This document shows positions 7,778 through 17,900 of a stretch of DNA of 64,000 bases, piece after piece. The DNA lies in assembly GCF_016464385.1 (NCBI RefSeq), contig NZ_JADMLH010000004.1, positions 393,109 through 457,108 on the forward strand, read 5' to 3'. A program made the translations under genes and the position numbers. Each line of letters starts with the position of its first letter. Positions within the stretch are counted from its first letter, which is position 1. The notes under the pieces were generated by a model. That model had not been told where the DNA came from. It made no database searches and worked only from the letters and a program-made list of their open reading frames with translations. This DNA comes from Nucisporomicrobium flavum (GTDB taxonomy: Bacteria > Actinomycetota > Actinomycetes > Mycobacteriales > Micromonosporaceae).

Positions 7778-8979
7778 GCGTGACGGCGTCGGAGTCCGGC
7801 GGCGTGGCGCCGGTCATCGAGGAGTACGCGCCGCCCGGGCCCGGCGAGCGCCTGTGGGACGCCGCCGGCCGCTGGCACGGGGTCCTGATCGCCGCCGGCA
7901 TCCTGGCCGCGACGCGCATCGTGCAGCTGGTCCTGCTCGTGTGGCTCGACCGGGCCACCGAGGAGCCGATGGGCCTGCGCAACAACCTGCTGATCTGGGA
8001 CGGCGGCTGGTTCCGCCGGGTGGCGGAGGGCTACCCGCACGGATACACGTACGGGCAGACCGGCGCGCTGGAAGGCAACGAACTGGCCTTCTTCCCGCTG
8101 TACCCGATGCTCATCCGGGGCCTGTCCGCGCTCGGCCTCGACTCGGGCACCGCCGCGCTGACCGTCAGCTGGCTCGCCTCCGTCGCCGCGGCCGTCGCCC
8201 TGCACCTGCTCGGCACCAGCCTGTACGGCCGCCGCGCCGGCTGGGCCCTGGTCGCCATCTGCTGTTCGGCGCCCATGTCGGTGGTGCTGTCGATGGCGTA
8301 TTCGGAGAGCCTCTTCCTGGCGCTGCTCGCCGGGATGTTCGTCGCCGCGCACCGCAAGGTGTGGTGGGCGGCGGGCCTGCTCGGCCTCGGCTGTGCCCTG
8401 ACCCGCCCGACCGGCGCCGCGGCCGCGGTCGCCCTGGCTGTTGCCGCGGTCATCGCGGTCCGTCGTGACCCGGCCGCCCCCAAGTGGCCGCCGCTCGCCG
8501 CGGCCGGCCTGGCGCTGGCGGGCGTGCCGGCGTTCCTGTGGTGGGTCGGCCGGCGGGTCGGCGAGCCCGACGCCTGGTTCAAGATCCAGACGGCCGGCTG
8601 GGGCACGTCGTTCGACTACGGCCGCAGCACGCTCACGTTCCTGCACGACACGCTGACCGTCGGCGACGGCTGGGTCCCCATGAGCGTCGCGCTGATCCTG
8701 CTGGTCGCGGCCGCCGCGGCAGCCGTCGCCATGACCGGCCGCCCGTGGCTGCCGCTCGCCGTGTACGGCGTGGTCGCGATGGTGCTCGTGTACGGCCAGG
8801 CCGGCTATTACCACTCCAAGCCGCGGCTGCTGCTGCCCGTACTGTTGACTCTGCTCCCCGCGGTCGTCGCCGCCGCCCGTGCCCGCCCCCGCGTCGCGAT
8901 CCTGGCCATCACCGCCTGGGCCGCGTTCGGGCTCTGGTACGGCGCCTACCTCGTGGCCGTCTGGCCGTACACCATTTAG
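7774..8979 (+). CDS. Polytopic mannosyltransferase-like (PIG-V/GT-C) membrane protein
   Basis: 401-aa integral membrane protein with about nine or ten hydrophobic segments. The luminal-type loop after the first segment contains [17 protein letters not shown], the WDxxWY/F-like motif of PIG-V and related GT-C enzymes that use polyprenyl-phosphate sugars; FFPLYPM and SMAYSESLF also fit the family. In Actinobacteria such proteins add mannose to glycolipids or secreted proteins. It overlaps rnc by four bases and mutM follows nine bases later, so it is in the housekeeping operon, but its acceptor cannot be told from the sequence. Confidence 0.75.
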   Translation: MSVTASESGGVAPVIEEYAPPGPGERLWDAAGRWHGVLIAAGILAATRIVQLVLLVWLDRATEEPMGLRNNLLIWDGGWFRRVAEGYPHGYTYGQTGALEGNELAFFPLYPMLIRGLSALGLDSGTAALTVSWLASVAAAVALHLLGTSLYGRRAGWALVAICCSAPMSVVLSMAYSESLFLALLAGMFVAAHRKVWWAAGLLGLGCALTRPTGAAAAVALAVAAVIAVRRDPAAPKWPPLAAAGLALAGVPAFLWWVGRRVGEPDAWFKIQTAGWGTSFDYGRSTLTFLHDTLTVGDGWVPMSVALILLVAAAAAAVAMTGRPWLPLAVYGVVAMVLVYGQAGYYHSKPRLLLPVLLTLLPAVVAAARARPRVAILAITAWAAFGLWYGAYLVAVWPYTI

Positions 8980-8988
8980 GGTTGCACG

Positions 8989-9843
8989 ATGCCCGAGCTT
9001 CCCGAGGTCGAGACCGTCCGGCAGGGCCTGGCCAAGTGGGTCGCCGGCCGCCGCATCGAGGCGGCCGAGGTGCGCCACCCCCGGGCGATCCGCCGGCACC
9101 TGCCGGGTGACGTGCACTTCGCGGCCGTCCTCGCCGGCCGCACCATCACGGACGTCTCCCGGCGCGGCAAGTATCTCTGGCTGCCGCTGGACTCCGGCGA
9201 CGCGATCATCGCCCACCTCGGCATGAGCGGCCAGCTGCTGATGCAGCCCGCCGAGGCGCCCGACGAGACGCACCTGCGGGTCCGCTTCTCGTTCGCCGAC
9301 GACGGGCCGGAGCTGCGCTTCGTCGACCAGCGCACGTTCGGCGGGCTGTCGGTCTCCGAGGGCGGCGCCGAGCTGCCGGCCGAGATTGCGCACATCGCGC
9401 GCGACCCGATGGACCCGCAATTCGACGACGAGGCGTTCGTCGCCGCGCTGCGCCGCAAGCGCACCGAGGTCAAGCGCGCGCTGCTCGACCAGACGCTGAT
9501 CTCCGGCGTCGGCAACATCTACGCCGACGAGGCGCTGTGGCGTGCGCAGCTGCACGGCACCCGGCCGACCGACGCGTTGACCAGGCCGGTGGCACGTCGC
9601 CTGCTCGCGCACGTACGCGACGTCCTCGGCGAGGCGATCGTGGCCGGCGGCACGAGCTTCGACGCGCTGTACGTCAACGTGAACGGGGAGAGCGGCTACT
9701 TCGACCGGGCGCTGAACGCGTACGGCCGGGAGGGGCAGCCATGCCACCGCTGCGGCACGCCGATGCGCCGGGAGCAGTTCATGAACCGGTCGTCGTTCAG
9801 CTGCCCGCGCTGCCAGCCGCGCCCCCGGAAACCGCTCCGCTGA
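8989..9843 (+). CDS. mutM: Formamidopyrimidine-DNA glycosylase
   Basis: Removes 8-oxoguanine and other oxidised purines and cleaves the abasic site. The 284-aa protein begins [10 protein letters not shown], providing the catalytic N-terminal proline and Glu; the conserved lysine lies in [11 protein letters not shown], and the H2TH element includes [14 protein letters not shown]. The C-terminal zinc finger is CHRC...CPRC (about 246-272) with the conserved [11 protein letters not shown] stretch. Nothing is missing. Its 3' end overlaps the convergent spherulin-4 gene by 47 bp. Confidence 0.97.
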   Translation: MPELPEVETVRQGLAKWVAGRRIEAAEVRHPRAIRRHLPGDVHFAAVLAGRTITDVSRRGKYLWLPLDSGDAIIAHLGMSGQLLMQPAEAPDETHLRVRFSFADDGPELRFVDQRTFGGLSVSEGGAELPAEIAHIARDPMDPQFDDEAFVAALRRKRTEVKRALLDQTLISGVGNIYADEALWRAQLHGTRPTDALTRPVARRLLAHVRDVLGEAIVAGGTSFDALYVNVNGESGYFDRALNAYGREGQPCHRCGTPMRREQFMNRSSFSCPRCQPRPRKPLR

Positions 9844-10366
9844 CGTACGGCCCGGCGTCGGTGGCCAGCCCGAAACCCGCGCCGCGCCGGCCCATCAGCC
9901 GCCGGGCCGCCGTCAACAGCTCGGTCGGTACGCCGTGCACGAGGTGCCCGTCGCCGGGCAGCGTCCCGTCGCCGTCCCACCCCTGGTACGCCGACCACGG
10001 CCCGTCGAACGTGCAGATCCGCACGCCCAGCTCCCGGTAGAGCGGGTGGGTCGGCACGCCCGGGTTCAGCACGACCCGGTGCAGCCCGCGGCGGGCGGCC
10101 AGCCGTACGGTCAGCGCCACCGGCCCGACCCCGCCCGACCCGGCCGGCGCCCGGTCGAGGAAGAGCCCCTCGGCGCCGTCCTCACGCCACGTGTCCACAT
10201 CGGCCAGCACGTCGGCGAGGGAGCGCCCGCCCCAGTCGAGGTCGACGCGGCCGAGGATCTGGTGTGCCGAGCCGCGCGGGCCGGGCCGCTCCTGCACGAC
10301 CCAGGTGTCCGGGTCGGGCGCCAGCTCGGGCGACGGGTGCGCGTACGGCGGGAACAGGGTCTTCAC
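9797..10366 (-). CDS. Spherulin-4 family (GH135-type) protein
   Basis: 189-aa single-domain protein of the spherulation-specific family 4. Features seen: an N-terminal barrel strand ([11 protein letters not shown]), [20 protein letters not shown] (about 60-80) with an acidic residue at the place of the GH135 catalytic Asp, and [17 protein letters not shown] (about 107-123). Characterised relatives such as fungal Sph3 cleave GalNAc-containing galactosaminogalactan. No signal peptide is evident, so it would act in the cytoplasm or be released otherwise. The GTG at 10366 has GGAGG upstream and overlaps the preceding membrane-protein stop by GTGA. Its pairing with a PelF-like glycosyltransferase supports a role in trimming a GalNAc-type polymer; this is inference. 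Confidence 0.75.
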   Translation of the reverse strand: MKTLFPPYAHPSPELAPDPDTWVVQERPGPRGSAHQILGRVDLDWGGRSLADVLADVDTWREDGAEGLFLDRAPAGSGGVGPVALTVRLAARRGLHRVVLNPGVPTHPLYRELGVRICTFDGPWSAYQGWDGDGTLPGDGHLVHGVPTELLTAARRLMGRRGAGFGLATDAGPYVSGAVSGGAAGSAGS

Positions 10367-11529
10367 GACGTCCTCCGGGAATCCGCGGTGGTCCGGGCGA
10401 CGATGAGCAGCCCGGCGAGGTGGGCCGCCGCCAGCAGGGCGACGACCGTGGGCAACGGGTTCGGTGGCAGGGCCGGTACCACCGGGGTGGCCAGCGCGGC
10501 GAGCGGCGGGGCGACGGCGAGCAGCGCGGCGACCCCGGTACGCCCCCGCACGACGAGCAGCAGGGTGATCCCGAGGACCCCGCTGAGCAGCACGCCCCCG
10601 GCGAGCACGAGCACCCCGGCCGTGCTGGATCCGGCCGGGAGCCGGTACGCGGCCACGGCCAGCGCCACTCCGGCGGCCAGCGGCGGCAACAGCGCGGCCA
10701 CGGTCACCACGGTCACGCCGCTGAGGTGCGTACGGAACTCCCGCCCGCTCTCCGCCGCGTCCAGCCCGGCCTGCACCTGCCGGCGATGCCAGCCGATCAG
10801 CGCCTCGAGCAGCGGCCCGGCGGCGAGCAGCGGCAGTACCACCGGCGAGGTGGCGGTCGGCGGCCCGGCCCGCCACAGCAGCGCCACGCAGGTCGCCTGC
10901 GCCGCACCGAGCAGCAGCCGTACGCCCCCCAGCCGCAGGTCCCGCGCGTCCAGCCGGCCGATCGGTGCGGCTTTGAACGCCGGGGCGAAGGCGCGCGCGG
11001 CGGCCAGCGCGATGGCGAAGGGCAGCAGCAGCGTCACGGGCACGCGTTGCGCGTACGTGTCCCCGACGGTCCCGGCGATGCCGACCGCGGCGAGCAGCCA
11101 GCACGGCAGGCTCCACCGGACCACCGTCGCCTCCGTACGGCTCACCAGCGCGGCGGTGACCGTACCCAGAGACAGCAGGCCGCACAGGCCGATCGCGACC
11201 GCGGCTGTCGTGTCCGGGCCGGTCAGGCCCGTCAGTGCCACCGCGGTCCAGAGCACGGCGGCCGCCGCGAAGCCCAGCCCGACCAGTCGCACGCCCGCGG
11301 CCGGCCCGGATCGGCGGGCGATCAGGGCGCCGAGGCCGGCGAGCGATTGGGCGGCGCCCCAGCCGAGCACCAGCGTCCCGGTGGGCGCCTGCCAGCCGGC
11401 GTGCCCGAGTGGACGCGCGGCCGCGACCGCGGCGCTGAGCGGGCCGAGATAGAGCGCGCAGCGCAGCAGAGTTCCGCCCAGGGCGGGCATGCGCAATGTG
11501 GAGCCCCGCAGGGCGAGATCGGCGGTCAT
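10363..11529 (-). CDS. Polytopic membrane protein of the PelF-like operon
   Basis: 388-aa, very hydrophobic protein with roughly 11-12 predicted transmembrane segments and short Arg-rich cytoplasmic loops. I do not recognise a catalytic motif. In pel loci PelF is partnered by PelG, a 12-segment MOP-type exporter somewhat longer than this; similar topology and position make a flippase or exporter role attractive, but clear PelG sequence similarity cannot be claimed. ATG at 11529 overlaps the glycosyltransferase stop (ATGA), and the stop overlaps the spherulin-4 start, so the three are translationally coupled. Confidence 0.65.
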   Translation of the reverse strand: MTADLALRGSTLRMPALGGTLLRCALYLGPLSAAVAAARPLGHAGWQAPTGTLVLGWGAAQSLAGLGALIARRSGPAAGVRLVGLGFAAAAVLWTAVALTGLTGPDTTAAVAIGLCGLLSLGTVTAALVSRTEATVVRWSLPCWLLAAVGIAGTVGDTYAQRVPVTLLLPFAIALAAARAFAPAFKAAPIGRLDARDLRLGGVRLLLGAAQATCVALLWRAGPPTATSPVVLPLLAAGPLLEALIGWHRRQVQAGLDAAESGREFRTHLSGVTVVTVAALLPPLAAGVALAVAAYRLPAGSSTAGVLVLAGGVLLSGVLGITLLLVVRGRTGVAALLAVAPPLAALATPVVPALPPNPLPTVVALLAAAHLAGLLIVARTTADSRRTS

Positions 11530-13016
11530 CGGTCCTCCCCGGCTCCGGTGAGCCATCGCAGTGTGGCCGGGTGCGCTTCCCGCGGCGCCGGGACGGCGAG
11601 CGCCAGCTCGTAGGCGGGCGCGGGCGGCGGGCCGGCCAGGTCGGTGTAGAGCGCGCCGTAGACCCGGACGACCCGGTCGGCGGTGAAATAGGCAAGCGCG
11701 CGGCGTCGCGCCGCGTCGCCCAGGGCCCGCCGGCGGGCGGGCGTGATGAGCAGGTCGACGCAGGCGGCGGCGAGCGCTTCCGGATCTTTGTCGGGTACGA
11801 CGACACCCGCGTCGCCGAGCGTCTCGGCGACCGGCCCGACATCCGCCCCGACGACCGCGCGGCCGGACATCATGGCCTCGATCAACCGGTACGGCGGATC
11901 GGACGGTCCCGGGACGTGCACGACGAGGTGACCTGTGGTGTACCGGTCGCTGGGGTCGGCGGGCAGTGGGTGCAACCGGATCGCGCGCCCGAGCCCCGTA
12001 CGGTCCACCTGCTCGGCGCAGTGGTCCTCGTGGGCGCCGGTCACCCCGACCAGGTGCAGGACGGTCCCGGGTACGGCCGCGGCGATCCGCGTGAACGCCG
12101 CCAGCACCACCTGCAGACCGCTCTCCGGGCCACCGTTTCCGGCCCAGACGATCGCGGGCGGCGCCTCCGGTTCCGGCGCGGACGGGAAGTCCCGCGGGTC
12201 CACGCCCGCCGGCACCTGCACGAGCCGCCGCGGTTCCGCGCCGTGCCGCAGCGCCCACGCGTGGTGGTACTCGCTCAGCGGCGCGATCAGCCCGGCTTCG
12301 GCATAACCGGTCCGGGCCACGGCACGACGGAAGCGCCGCAGGACCGTACGCACCGCCGGCGACAGCCGTTCCTCGTGGGCGCGCAGCCGGGCCACGGGCG
12401 CGCGGGCCTCGGTGAGCAGCAGGGGCGTACCCGTGCGCCACCGGCCGGCCAGCGCCGCCAGCAGCGGTGTCGTCCCGCCCACGCAGTGCACGACATCGGC
12501 CGGCGGCAACGGTACGGCCAGCGCCCGCGCGGCGTGCCGCAGCAGGGTGACGGCGGTACGCGCGTCCCGCAGGCTGAGCCGCGGCAGCCGCTCGCCCTCT
12601 CCCGACGACCGCCCGGCCCGCCAGGCGTCCTGCAGCACGTCCGTGAGCGGTACGGCGTTCAGCGGCGACCCGCCGGCCACCGTACGGCCCTCGGCGAGCA
12701 CGGCCAGCCCGAGCAGTCCCCGGGCGAACTCGTCGTCCCGCTCCGCCACCAGTCCCCGGCACAGCAGGACGGCCGCAGCCACCGCACGCTCGTCCTTGCC
12801 CTCGCGCCGCGGCGTCTCCCGGGGCATCGCGACGGCGCGGGCCGACCCCACGTGCCCCGGCAGCGCGTACGCCGGCCCGCCCGGCGGTTCCCGGTCGCAG
12901 ATGCTGACGAGGTCGAAGCGGAACCGGCCGAGGCCGTCGACGAGCGTCCGGCACCAGCCGCCTAGCGCGTCGCGGCGGAACGGGTAGCCGCCCCCGGTGA
13001 GCAGACAGATGCGCAT
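11526..13016 (-). CDS. PelF-like GT4 glycosyltransferase (DUF3492)
   Basis: 496-aa cytosolic GT-B glycosyltransferase. The N-terminus (MRICLLTGGGYPFRRDALGG, then WCRTLVDGLGRFRFDLVSI) is the DUF3492 opening of PelF enzymes. The GT4 half has a nucleotide-sugar site with VQVPAGVDPRDF (about 260), a VIWAGNGG-type strand and the E-x7-E-type region YRLIEAMMSGRAVVGADVG (about 377-395). PelF uses UDP-sugars to polymerise the Pel polysaccharide. ATG is at 13016 with a poor ribosome-binding site. It heads a three-gene operon whose members overlap by four bases each. Other Pel proteins (PelA-E) are absent nearby, so the product could differ from Pel. Confidence 0.75.
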   Translation of the reverse strand: MRICLLTGGGYPFRRDALGGWCRTLVDGLGRFRFDLVSICDREPPGGPAYALPGHVGSARAVAMPRETPRREGKDERAVAAAVLLCRGLVAERDDEFARGLLGLAVLAEGRTVAGGSPLNAVPLTDVLQDAWRAGRSSGEGERLPRLSLRDARTAVTLLRHAARALAVPLPPADVVHCVGGTTPLLAALAGRWRTGTPLLLTEARAPVARLRAHEERLSPAVRTVLRRFRRAVARTGYAEAGLIAPLSEYHHAWALRHGAEPRRLVQVPAGVDPRDFPSAPEPEAPPAIVWAGNGGPESGLQVVLAAFTRIAAAVPGTVLHLVGVTGAHEDHCAEQVDRTGLGRAIRLHPLPADPSDRYTTGHLVVHVPGPSDPPYRLIEAMMSGRAVVGADVGPVAETLGDAGVVVPDKDPEALAAACVDLLITPARRRALGDAARRRALAYFTADRVVRVYGALYTDLAGPPPAPAYELALAVPAPREAHPATLRWLTGAGEDR

Positions 13017-13093
13017 GCGGTCAGCACCGCGTACGGGCAGGGGGCGATATCACGATGGCTGCAACGACGCAGCGGCGAAAAGTAACGGGACGG

Positions 13094-13109
13094 TGTCACC
13101 TAGGCGACA
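13094..13109. promoter_or_regulatory. Palindrome upstream of the PelF-like operon
   Basis: TGTCACCTAGGCGACA reads the same on both strands except for one base pair. It is centred about 85 bp upstream of the PelF-like start codon, in the only sizeable gap (13017-13148) before the operon. It may be an operator for a dimeric regulator; no known consensus is recognised. Confidence 0.4.
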
Positions 13110-13148
13110 GATGTTCGCACTATTTGTCTGATTTACCGCGTGCTTTGG

Positions 13149-13937
13149 TCACGAACGCCCGAAAAGCTGACCCCACACGATGGTGCCGTCGACGCCCTTG
13201 ACCGCGCCCACCCCGATCGCCTTGAAGTCGCAGTTGAGGATGTTGGCGCGGTGCCCCTCGCTGTTCATCCACGAGGTCATGACGTCGGCCGCGTCGCGCT
13301 GTCCCCGGGCCACGTTCTCGCCGCCCGGCGCGTCGTACCCCTGCTCCTTCGCCCGCTGGACGAAGTCCCGCCCGTCATCGCTGACATGGCTGATGTACAG
13401 GTTCCCGTGCGTCCCGAGCTCCTTCACGTGCAGCCGGATCGCCGTACGCAACTTCGAGTTGAGCCGTACACCCCCACACCCCGCTCTGTCGCGCTCGACG
13501 TTGACCAGCCGGATGACCTCGTTCTCCTGGCCGGTGAGCCCGGCCGCCACCACGGTCCTGCGCGGCGTGGGCTTCTTCGTCGCCGGCCTGGTTGTCGGCT
13601 TGACTGTCCGCTTGGGCTGGGGCTTCGCCTTCGGGGGCGTGCTCGGCCCGGCCGGTGGCGTCGGTGCCGGGTTCGGTTCCGCCGTCGGCGTCCCGGCGCC
13701 GGGTGCCCCGCCACCGGCACCCGGCGCCAAGGCGGCGACGGCGGACCCGGGCCGCTCGGCGGCGGCGCCCGGCCCGGTGAGGCTCGACGGCAGCAGTGCG
13801 GCGCCCGCAGCGACGGCGGCGAGCAGCGCGGCGACCGGGAGGGCCAGCATGACCGGGGAGGGCATCGCCTGCCGCCCGCGGTGCCGGCCGGTGTCCTCGT
13901 TCAGCCGCCGGTCGGTCTGCTCCACTGGCCCGTGCAC
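13149..13937 (-). CDS. Secreted or membrane-anchored CAP (SCP/PR-1) domain protein
   Basis: 262 aa. The GTG at 13937 has GGAGG six bases upstream. A short cytoplasmic basic head is followed by one hydrophobic segment (about 29-50), a Pro/Thr/Lys-rich low-complexity linker (about 75-130) and a C-terminal CAP domain (about 133-262) with GGENVARG and SWMNSEGHRANILN, the conserved His/Glu cavity residues. Bacterial CAP proteins are extracellular with mostly unknown roles; the linker suggests passage through the wall. It lies upstream of the PelF-like operon on the same strand, 132 bp away. A second CAP gene is at 33241-33732. Confidence 0.85.
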   Translation of the reverse strand: MHGPVEQTDRRLNEDTGRHRGRQAMPSPVMLALPVAALLAAVAAGAALLPSSLTGPGAAAERPGSAVAALAPGAGGGAPGAGTPTAEPNPAPTPPAGPSTPPKAKPQPKRTVKPTTRPATKKPTPRRTVVAAGLTGQENEVIRLVNVERDRAGCGGVRLNSKLRTAIRLHVKELGTHGNLYISHVSDDGRDFVQRAKEQGYDAPGGENVARGQRDAADVMTSWMNSEGHRANILNCDFKAIGVGAVKGVDGTIVWGQLFGRS

Positions 13938-14434
13938 GTCCTGCCTCCGCGGTCCTCAGGGATCGAGAGGTTTCGACCCGGGTGACGGTAAGCAGTCGTA
14001 CGGACACGCGGCAAACCAGCTAAGAAAGACATAAGCCAGCCTTCATCCAGCCCCGTACGGATCTTGACCACCGTCACCCAGGCGGGGAAATCGCTTGATC
14101 AAAGCTTCGTGACGTGCCAGGGTGGCGTGATTCACTGGTGAACAGGGGTCGGCGCGGTGCCCACGGCTTGACGGAGCCTGGTCATCGGCGCACCATAGAA
14201 GTGTCGCCAGTCGCGCCCATCTGTGCTCGGCTTAGCTTTGGTACATGCTCAGCTTTGAGTACAGGTAAATCTGCATCTCACGCAAGTCCTCGGGTGCAGA
14301 TCTCTGTGCCTACGCGTGTCCGTGGGTGCAGTCGTGCGGTACCACAGGGCGCGCGTTTGGCCGGCCTTTCCGGCAGCGCTGACTAAAGAGACGCAGCTTT
14401 ACAACGAGACGCGATGGTCTCACAAGGAGAAGTC
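13938..14434. promoter_or_regulatory. Divergent intergenic region with hairpins
   Basis: About 500 bp between the CAP gene (minus) and the small coiled-coil gene (plus). Lower GC than its surroundings in 14200-14300. Possible RNA structure on the plus strand: ATCTGCA (14269-14275) pairs with TGCAGAT (14295-14301); CTCA (14248-14251) pairs with TGAG (14256-14259) inside a GTAC...GTAC frame; GAGAC (14406-14410) pairs with GTCTC (14417-14421) right before the ribosome-binding site. A long structured leader of the coiled-coil gene is possible. No credible coding sequence was found here. Confidence 0.35.
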
Positions 14435-14632
14435 ATGGCGAAGGCCCTCTACGGCCACGTAGGTGCGGCGCCCGACCGGCGCCTGCTCGACGAGGTCACC
14501 CGACTGCGTTCCAGGGTGCAGGCTCTGGAGTTCGAGGTCACCCGCCTCCGGGCGGAGAATGATCGTCTGGCAGCCGCGGCATCGGCCGAGGCGGACGACA
14601 TTCTGCGGCTGACCGAGCCGGCACTGACCTGA
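14435..14632 (+). CDS. Small conserved coiled-coil protein
   Basis: 65-aa protein starting MAKALYGHVG with an ATG well placed after AAGGAG. Residues about 15-50 form one amphipathic coiled coil (DEVTRLRSRVQALEFEVTRL and onward), and the C-terminus is the short acidic EPALT end seen in actinobacterial homologues. The family is widespread and small in Actinobacteria but has no assigned function that I know of. It is monocistronic: a strong hairpin follows. Its unusually long upstream region suggests regulation. Confidence 0.75.
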   Translation: MAKALYGHVGAAPDRRLLDEVTRLRSRVQALEFEVTRLRAENDRLAAAASAEADDILRLTEPALT

Positions 14633-14695
14633 GTTCCGCCGGGTGCCGAGACCCGGGCGCCCGATCCCCTCGCAGCACGGAACGCACCCAGAAAA

Positions 14696-14730
14696 GCGCG
14701 CCTCCACACAGTGGCGGCGCGCATCTTTTT
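14696..14730 (+). terminator. Rho-independent-type terminator after the coiled-coil gene
   Basis: GCGCGCC (14696-14702) and CCAC (14704-14707) pair with GTGG (14711-14714) and GGCGCGC (14716-14722) around an ACA loop, followed by ATCTTTTT. This is one of the few T-tracted terminators in the window. The rest of the 334-bp gap to smc (14731-14966) shows no gene. Confidence 0.8.
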
Positions 14731-14966
14731 GCCCGGAGGCCACCGGGCGCCCGGTCGCCGATTCGCGCGGCGTGCCAACTTCTCCGCCCTCCGTCGCCGT
14801 CCGCGCCCGTCCCGTGGCGGTGGGCGCAGGTTCCGTCGGCGCTTGACCGGACAAAAGGCAGTAAAACGCACGGAGTGGTACGGACCGGGACGCGCGCCGT
14901 GCGCGGACATGGCTCGTACCTGCGGGTACCCTGCTGCCCAGAGCAAACCGCGACCCTCGGAGATCC

Positions 14967-17900
14967 GTGCACCTCAAGAGCCTGACGGTCAAGGGCTTCA
15001 AGTCCTTCGCCTCCGCTACGACGCTGCGGCTGGAGCCGGGCATCACCTGCGTGGTGGGCCCCAACGGCTCCGGCAAGTCCAACGTCGTCGACGCCATCGC
15101 CTGGGTCCTCGGTGAGCAGGGCGCCAAGGCGCTGCGCGGCGGCAAGATGGAGGACGTCATCTTCGCCGGCACCGCAGGGCGCGCCCCGCTGGGCCGTGCC
15201 GAGGTGACCCTCACGATCGACAACGGCGACGGCGCACTCCCGATCGACTACACCGAGGTGTCGATCACCCGGCGGATGTTCCGGTCCGGCGAGAGCGAGT
15301 ACGAGATCAACGGCAGCTCCTGCCGCCTGCTCGACATCCAGGAGCTGCTGAGCGACTCCGGCATCGGCCGCGAGATGCACATCATCGTCGGCCAGGGCCG
15401 GCTCGACGCGATGCTGCACGCCAAGCCCGAGGACCGCCGCGCGTTCATCGAGGAGGCGGCCGGCGTCCTCAAGCATCGCAAGCGCAAAGAGAAGGCGATC
15501 CGCAAGCTCGACGCGATGCAGACCAACCTCAACCGGCTCAACGACCTCACCGCCGAACTGCGCCGCCAGCTCAAGCCGCTGGGCCGGCAGGCGGAGATCG
15601 CCCGGCGCGCCGCCGGCATCCAGGCCGACCTGCGCGACGCCCGGCTCCGGCTGCTCGCCGACGACCTGCACACGCTGCGGACGACGCTGGACAAGGAAAT
15701 CGCTGACGAGTCGGCGATGCGCGTACGGCGCCAGCAGGTCGAGGACGAGAACCGGGAGGTCCAGCGCTGGCTCGCCGACCTCGAGGCCCAGCACGCCGAG
15801 GACGCGCCGCTGCTGCAGGCCGCCCAGGACACCTGGTACAAGCTGTCGACGCTGCAGGAACGGTTCCGCTCCACCGAGCAGCTCGCCTCCGAACGGCTGC
15901 GCCACCTCGCCGCCACCCCGGACGACGAGCGCACCGGACGCGACCCCGACCAGCTCGCTGCCGAGGCCGAACGCGTCCGCGAGCAGGAAGAGGAGCTGCG
16001 CGAGGCGCTCACCGAGGACCAGATGCGGCTGGCCGAGGCCGTCGAGCACCGGCAGGACCTCGAACGCCAGCTCGCCGCTGCCGAAGGCGCGCTGCGTACG
16101 GCCGCGAAAGCGATCGCCGACCGGCGTGAGGGCCTCGCCAAGCTGACCGGGCAGGTGAACGCGGCCCGGGCCCGTACGTCCAGCGCCGCGGAGGAGATCG
16201 AACGCCTCGCCGCCGCGCACAACGACGCGCTCATGCGGGCCGACGCCGCCCAGGCCGAGGTCGATGCGGTCTCCGCCGAGTCCACCGAGGCCGACCGGGA
16301 CAACGCCGACCTCGACGCCCGGCACGCCGAAGCCGTGGCCGCGCACGACCGGGCCGCCGCCGTCGTCAAGGAGCTCTCCGACGCCGAGCGCGCCGCCGAG
16401 AAGGACGCCGCCAGCTGGAAGGCCCGCGAGGAGGCGCTCGCCCTCGGCCTCAAGCGCAAGGACGGCGCGGGCGCGCTGCTCGGCAAGGCGGACCAGGTCC
16501 CCGGGCTGCTCGGCAGCCTCGCGTCGATGCTCACGGTGCGGCCCGGCCACGAGGCCGCGCTCGCCGCCGCGCTGGGCGGACTCGCCGACGCGGTCGCCCT
16601 CACCGGGATCGACGAGGCCGTCGAGGCCATGCGTACGCTCAAGATCGCCGACGCGGGCCGGGCCTCGCTGGTGGTCGCGAGCCCCGCCGCGCCGGGCATG
16701 CAGGGGTCCCTCGACGCGCTCCGACCGGCCCTGCCGGACGGCGCCACCTGGGCGCCTGACGTCATCGACTGCCCGGACACCATCCGGCCCGCGCTCAACC
16801 GCGCGCTGCGCGACGTCGTGCTCGTGCCCGACCTCGCCGCCGCCACTCGGCTCGTGGCGCAGAACGCCGAACTGCGGGCGGTCACCCCGGACGGCGACGT
16901 GCTCGGCGCGCACGCCGCGGCCGGCGGCTCCGGCAAGGCCACCAGCTACATCGAGGTGCAGGCCGCCGTCGACGAGGCCCGCGCCAGGCGGGAGTCCGCC
17001 GAGGAGTCCATCGGGGAGCTCAAGGCCCAGCTCGCCGACGCCCGCGCCGAGGTCGCCGAGCGCAAGGAAGCCGTCAACGTCGCGGCCGCCGCCAAGCGCG
17101 CCGCCGAGGGCGAACGCAACGCCGCCGCCCGCCGCCTCGCCGAACTCGGCGCCGCCGCACGGTCCGCCAAGGCCGAATCGGAGCGGCTCGGCGCGTCCCG
17201 GCAGAAGGCCGAGGGGAACCGGGACCGCGACCTGGCCGGGCTGGCCGAACTCGAGGAACGCCTGCGCCTCGCCGAGGCCACTCCGCTCGACGAGGAGCCG
17301 TCCACCGAGGAGCGGGACCAGCTGGCTGCGCTCGTACCGCAGGCTCGGCAGAACGAGATGGAAGTGCGGCTCGCCGTGCGTACGGCGGAGGAACGGGTGT
17401 CGTCCATCGCCGGGCGCGCCGACTCGCTGCTGCGCCAGGCCAACGCCGAACGCCAGGCCCGGGAACGGGCGGCGGCCCGCCGGGCGGCCCGCGCCCGCGG
17501 CGCCGAGATCGCCAAGGCCGTCGCGCTGGGCGCCGCCTCCGCCCTCGCCCGCGTCGCCGTCTCGCTGGCCGCGGCCGCCGAGGCCCGCGACGAGCTCGCC
17601 CGGGCGCGTACGGCCCGCGAAGCCGAGCTGCAGGAGGTACGGGCCACCGCGAAGCGCCTGGTCGCCGAGCTCGAACGGCTCACCAGCGAGGTGCACCGGG
17701 ACGAGGTCGCGCGGGCCGAGCAGCGGATGCGCATCGAACAACTCGAGGCGAAGGCGGCCGAGGACTTCTCCCTCGACGTCGACACGCTCGTCGCCGAGTA
17801 CGGGCCTGACCAGCTCGTACCCCCGACGCAGGCCGAGGTGGCGCAGGCGGAGAAGGACGGGAAGCCCGTACCCGAGCCTGTGTCTTTCCATCGGCCCACC

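Noticed and set aside
7504-9747. 747-codon minus-strand frame opposite rnc, the mannosyltransferase and mutM
   Set aside because: Antisense shadow spanning three recognised genes, with no domain of its own.
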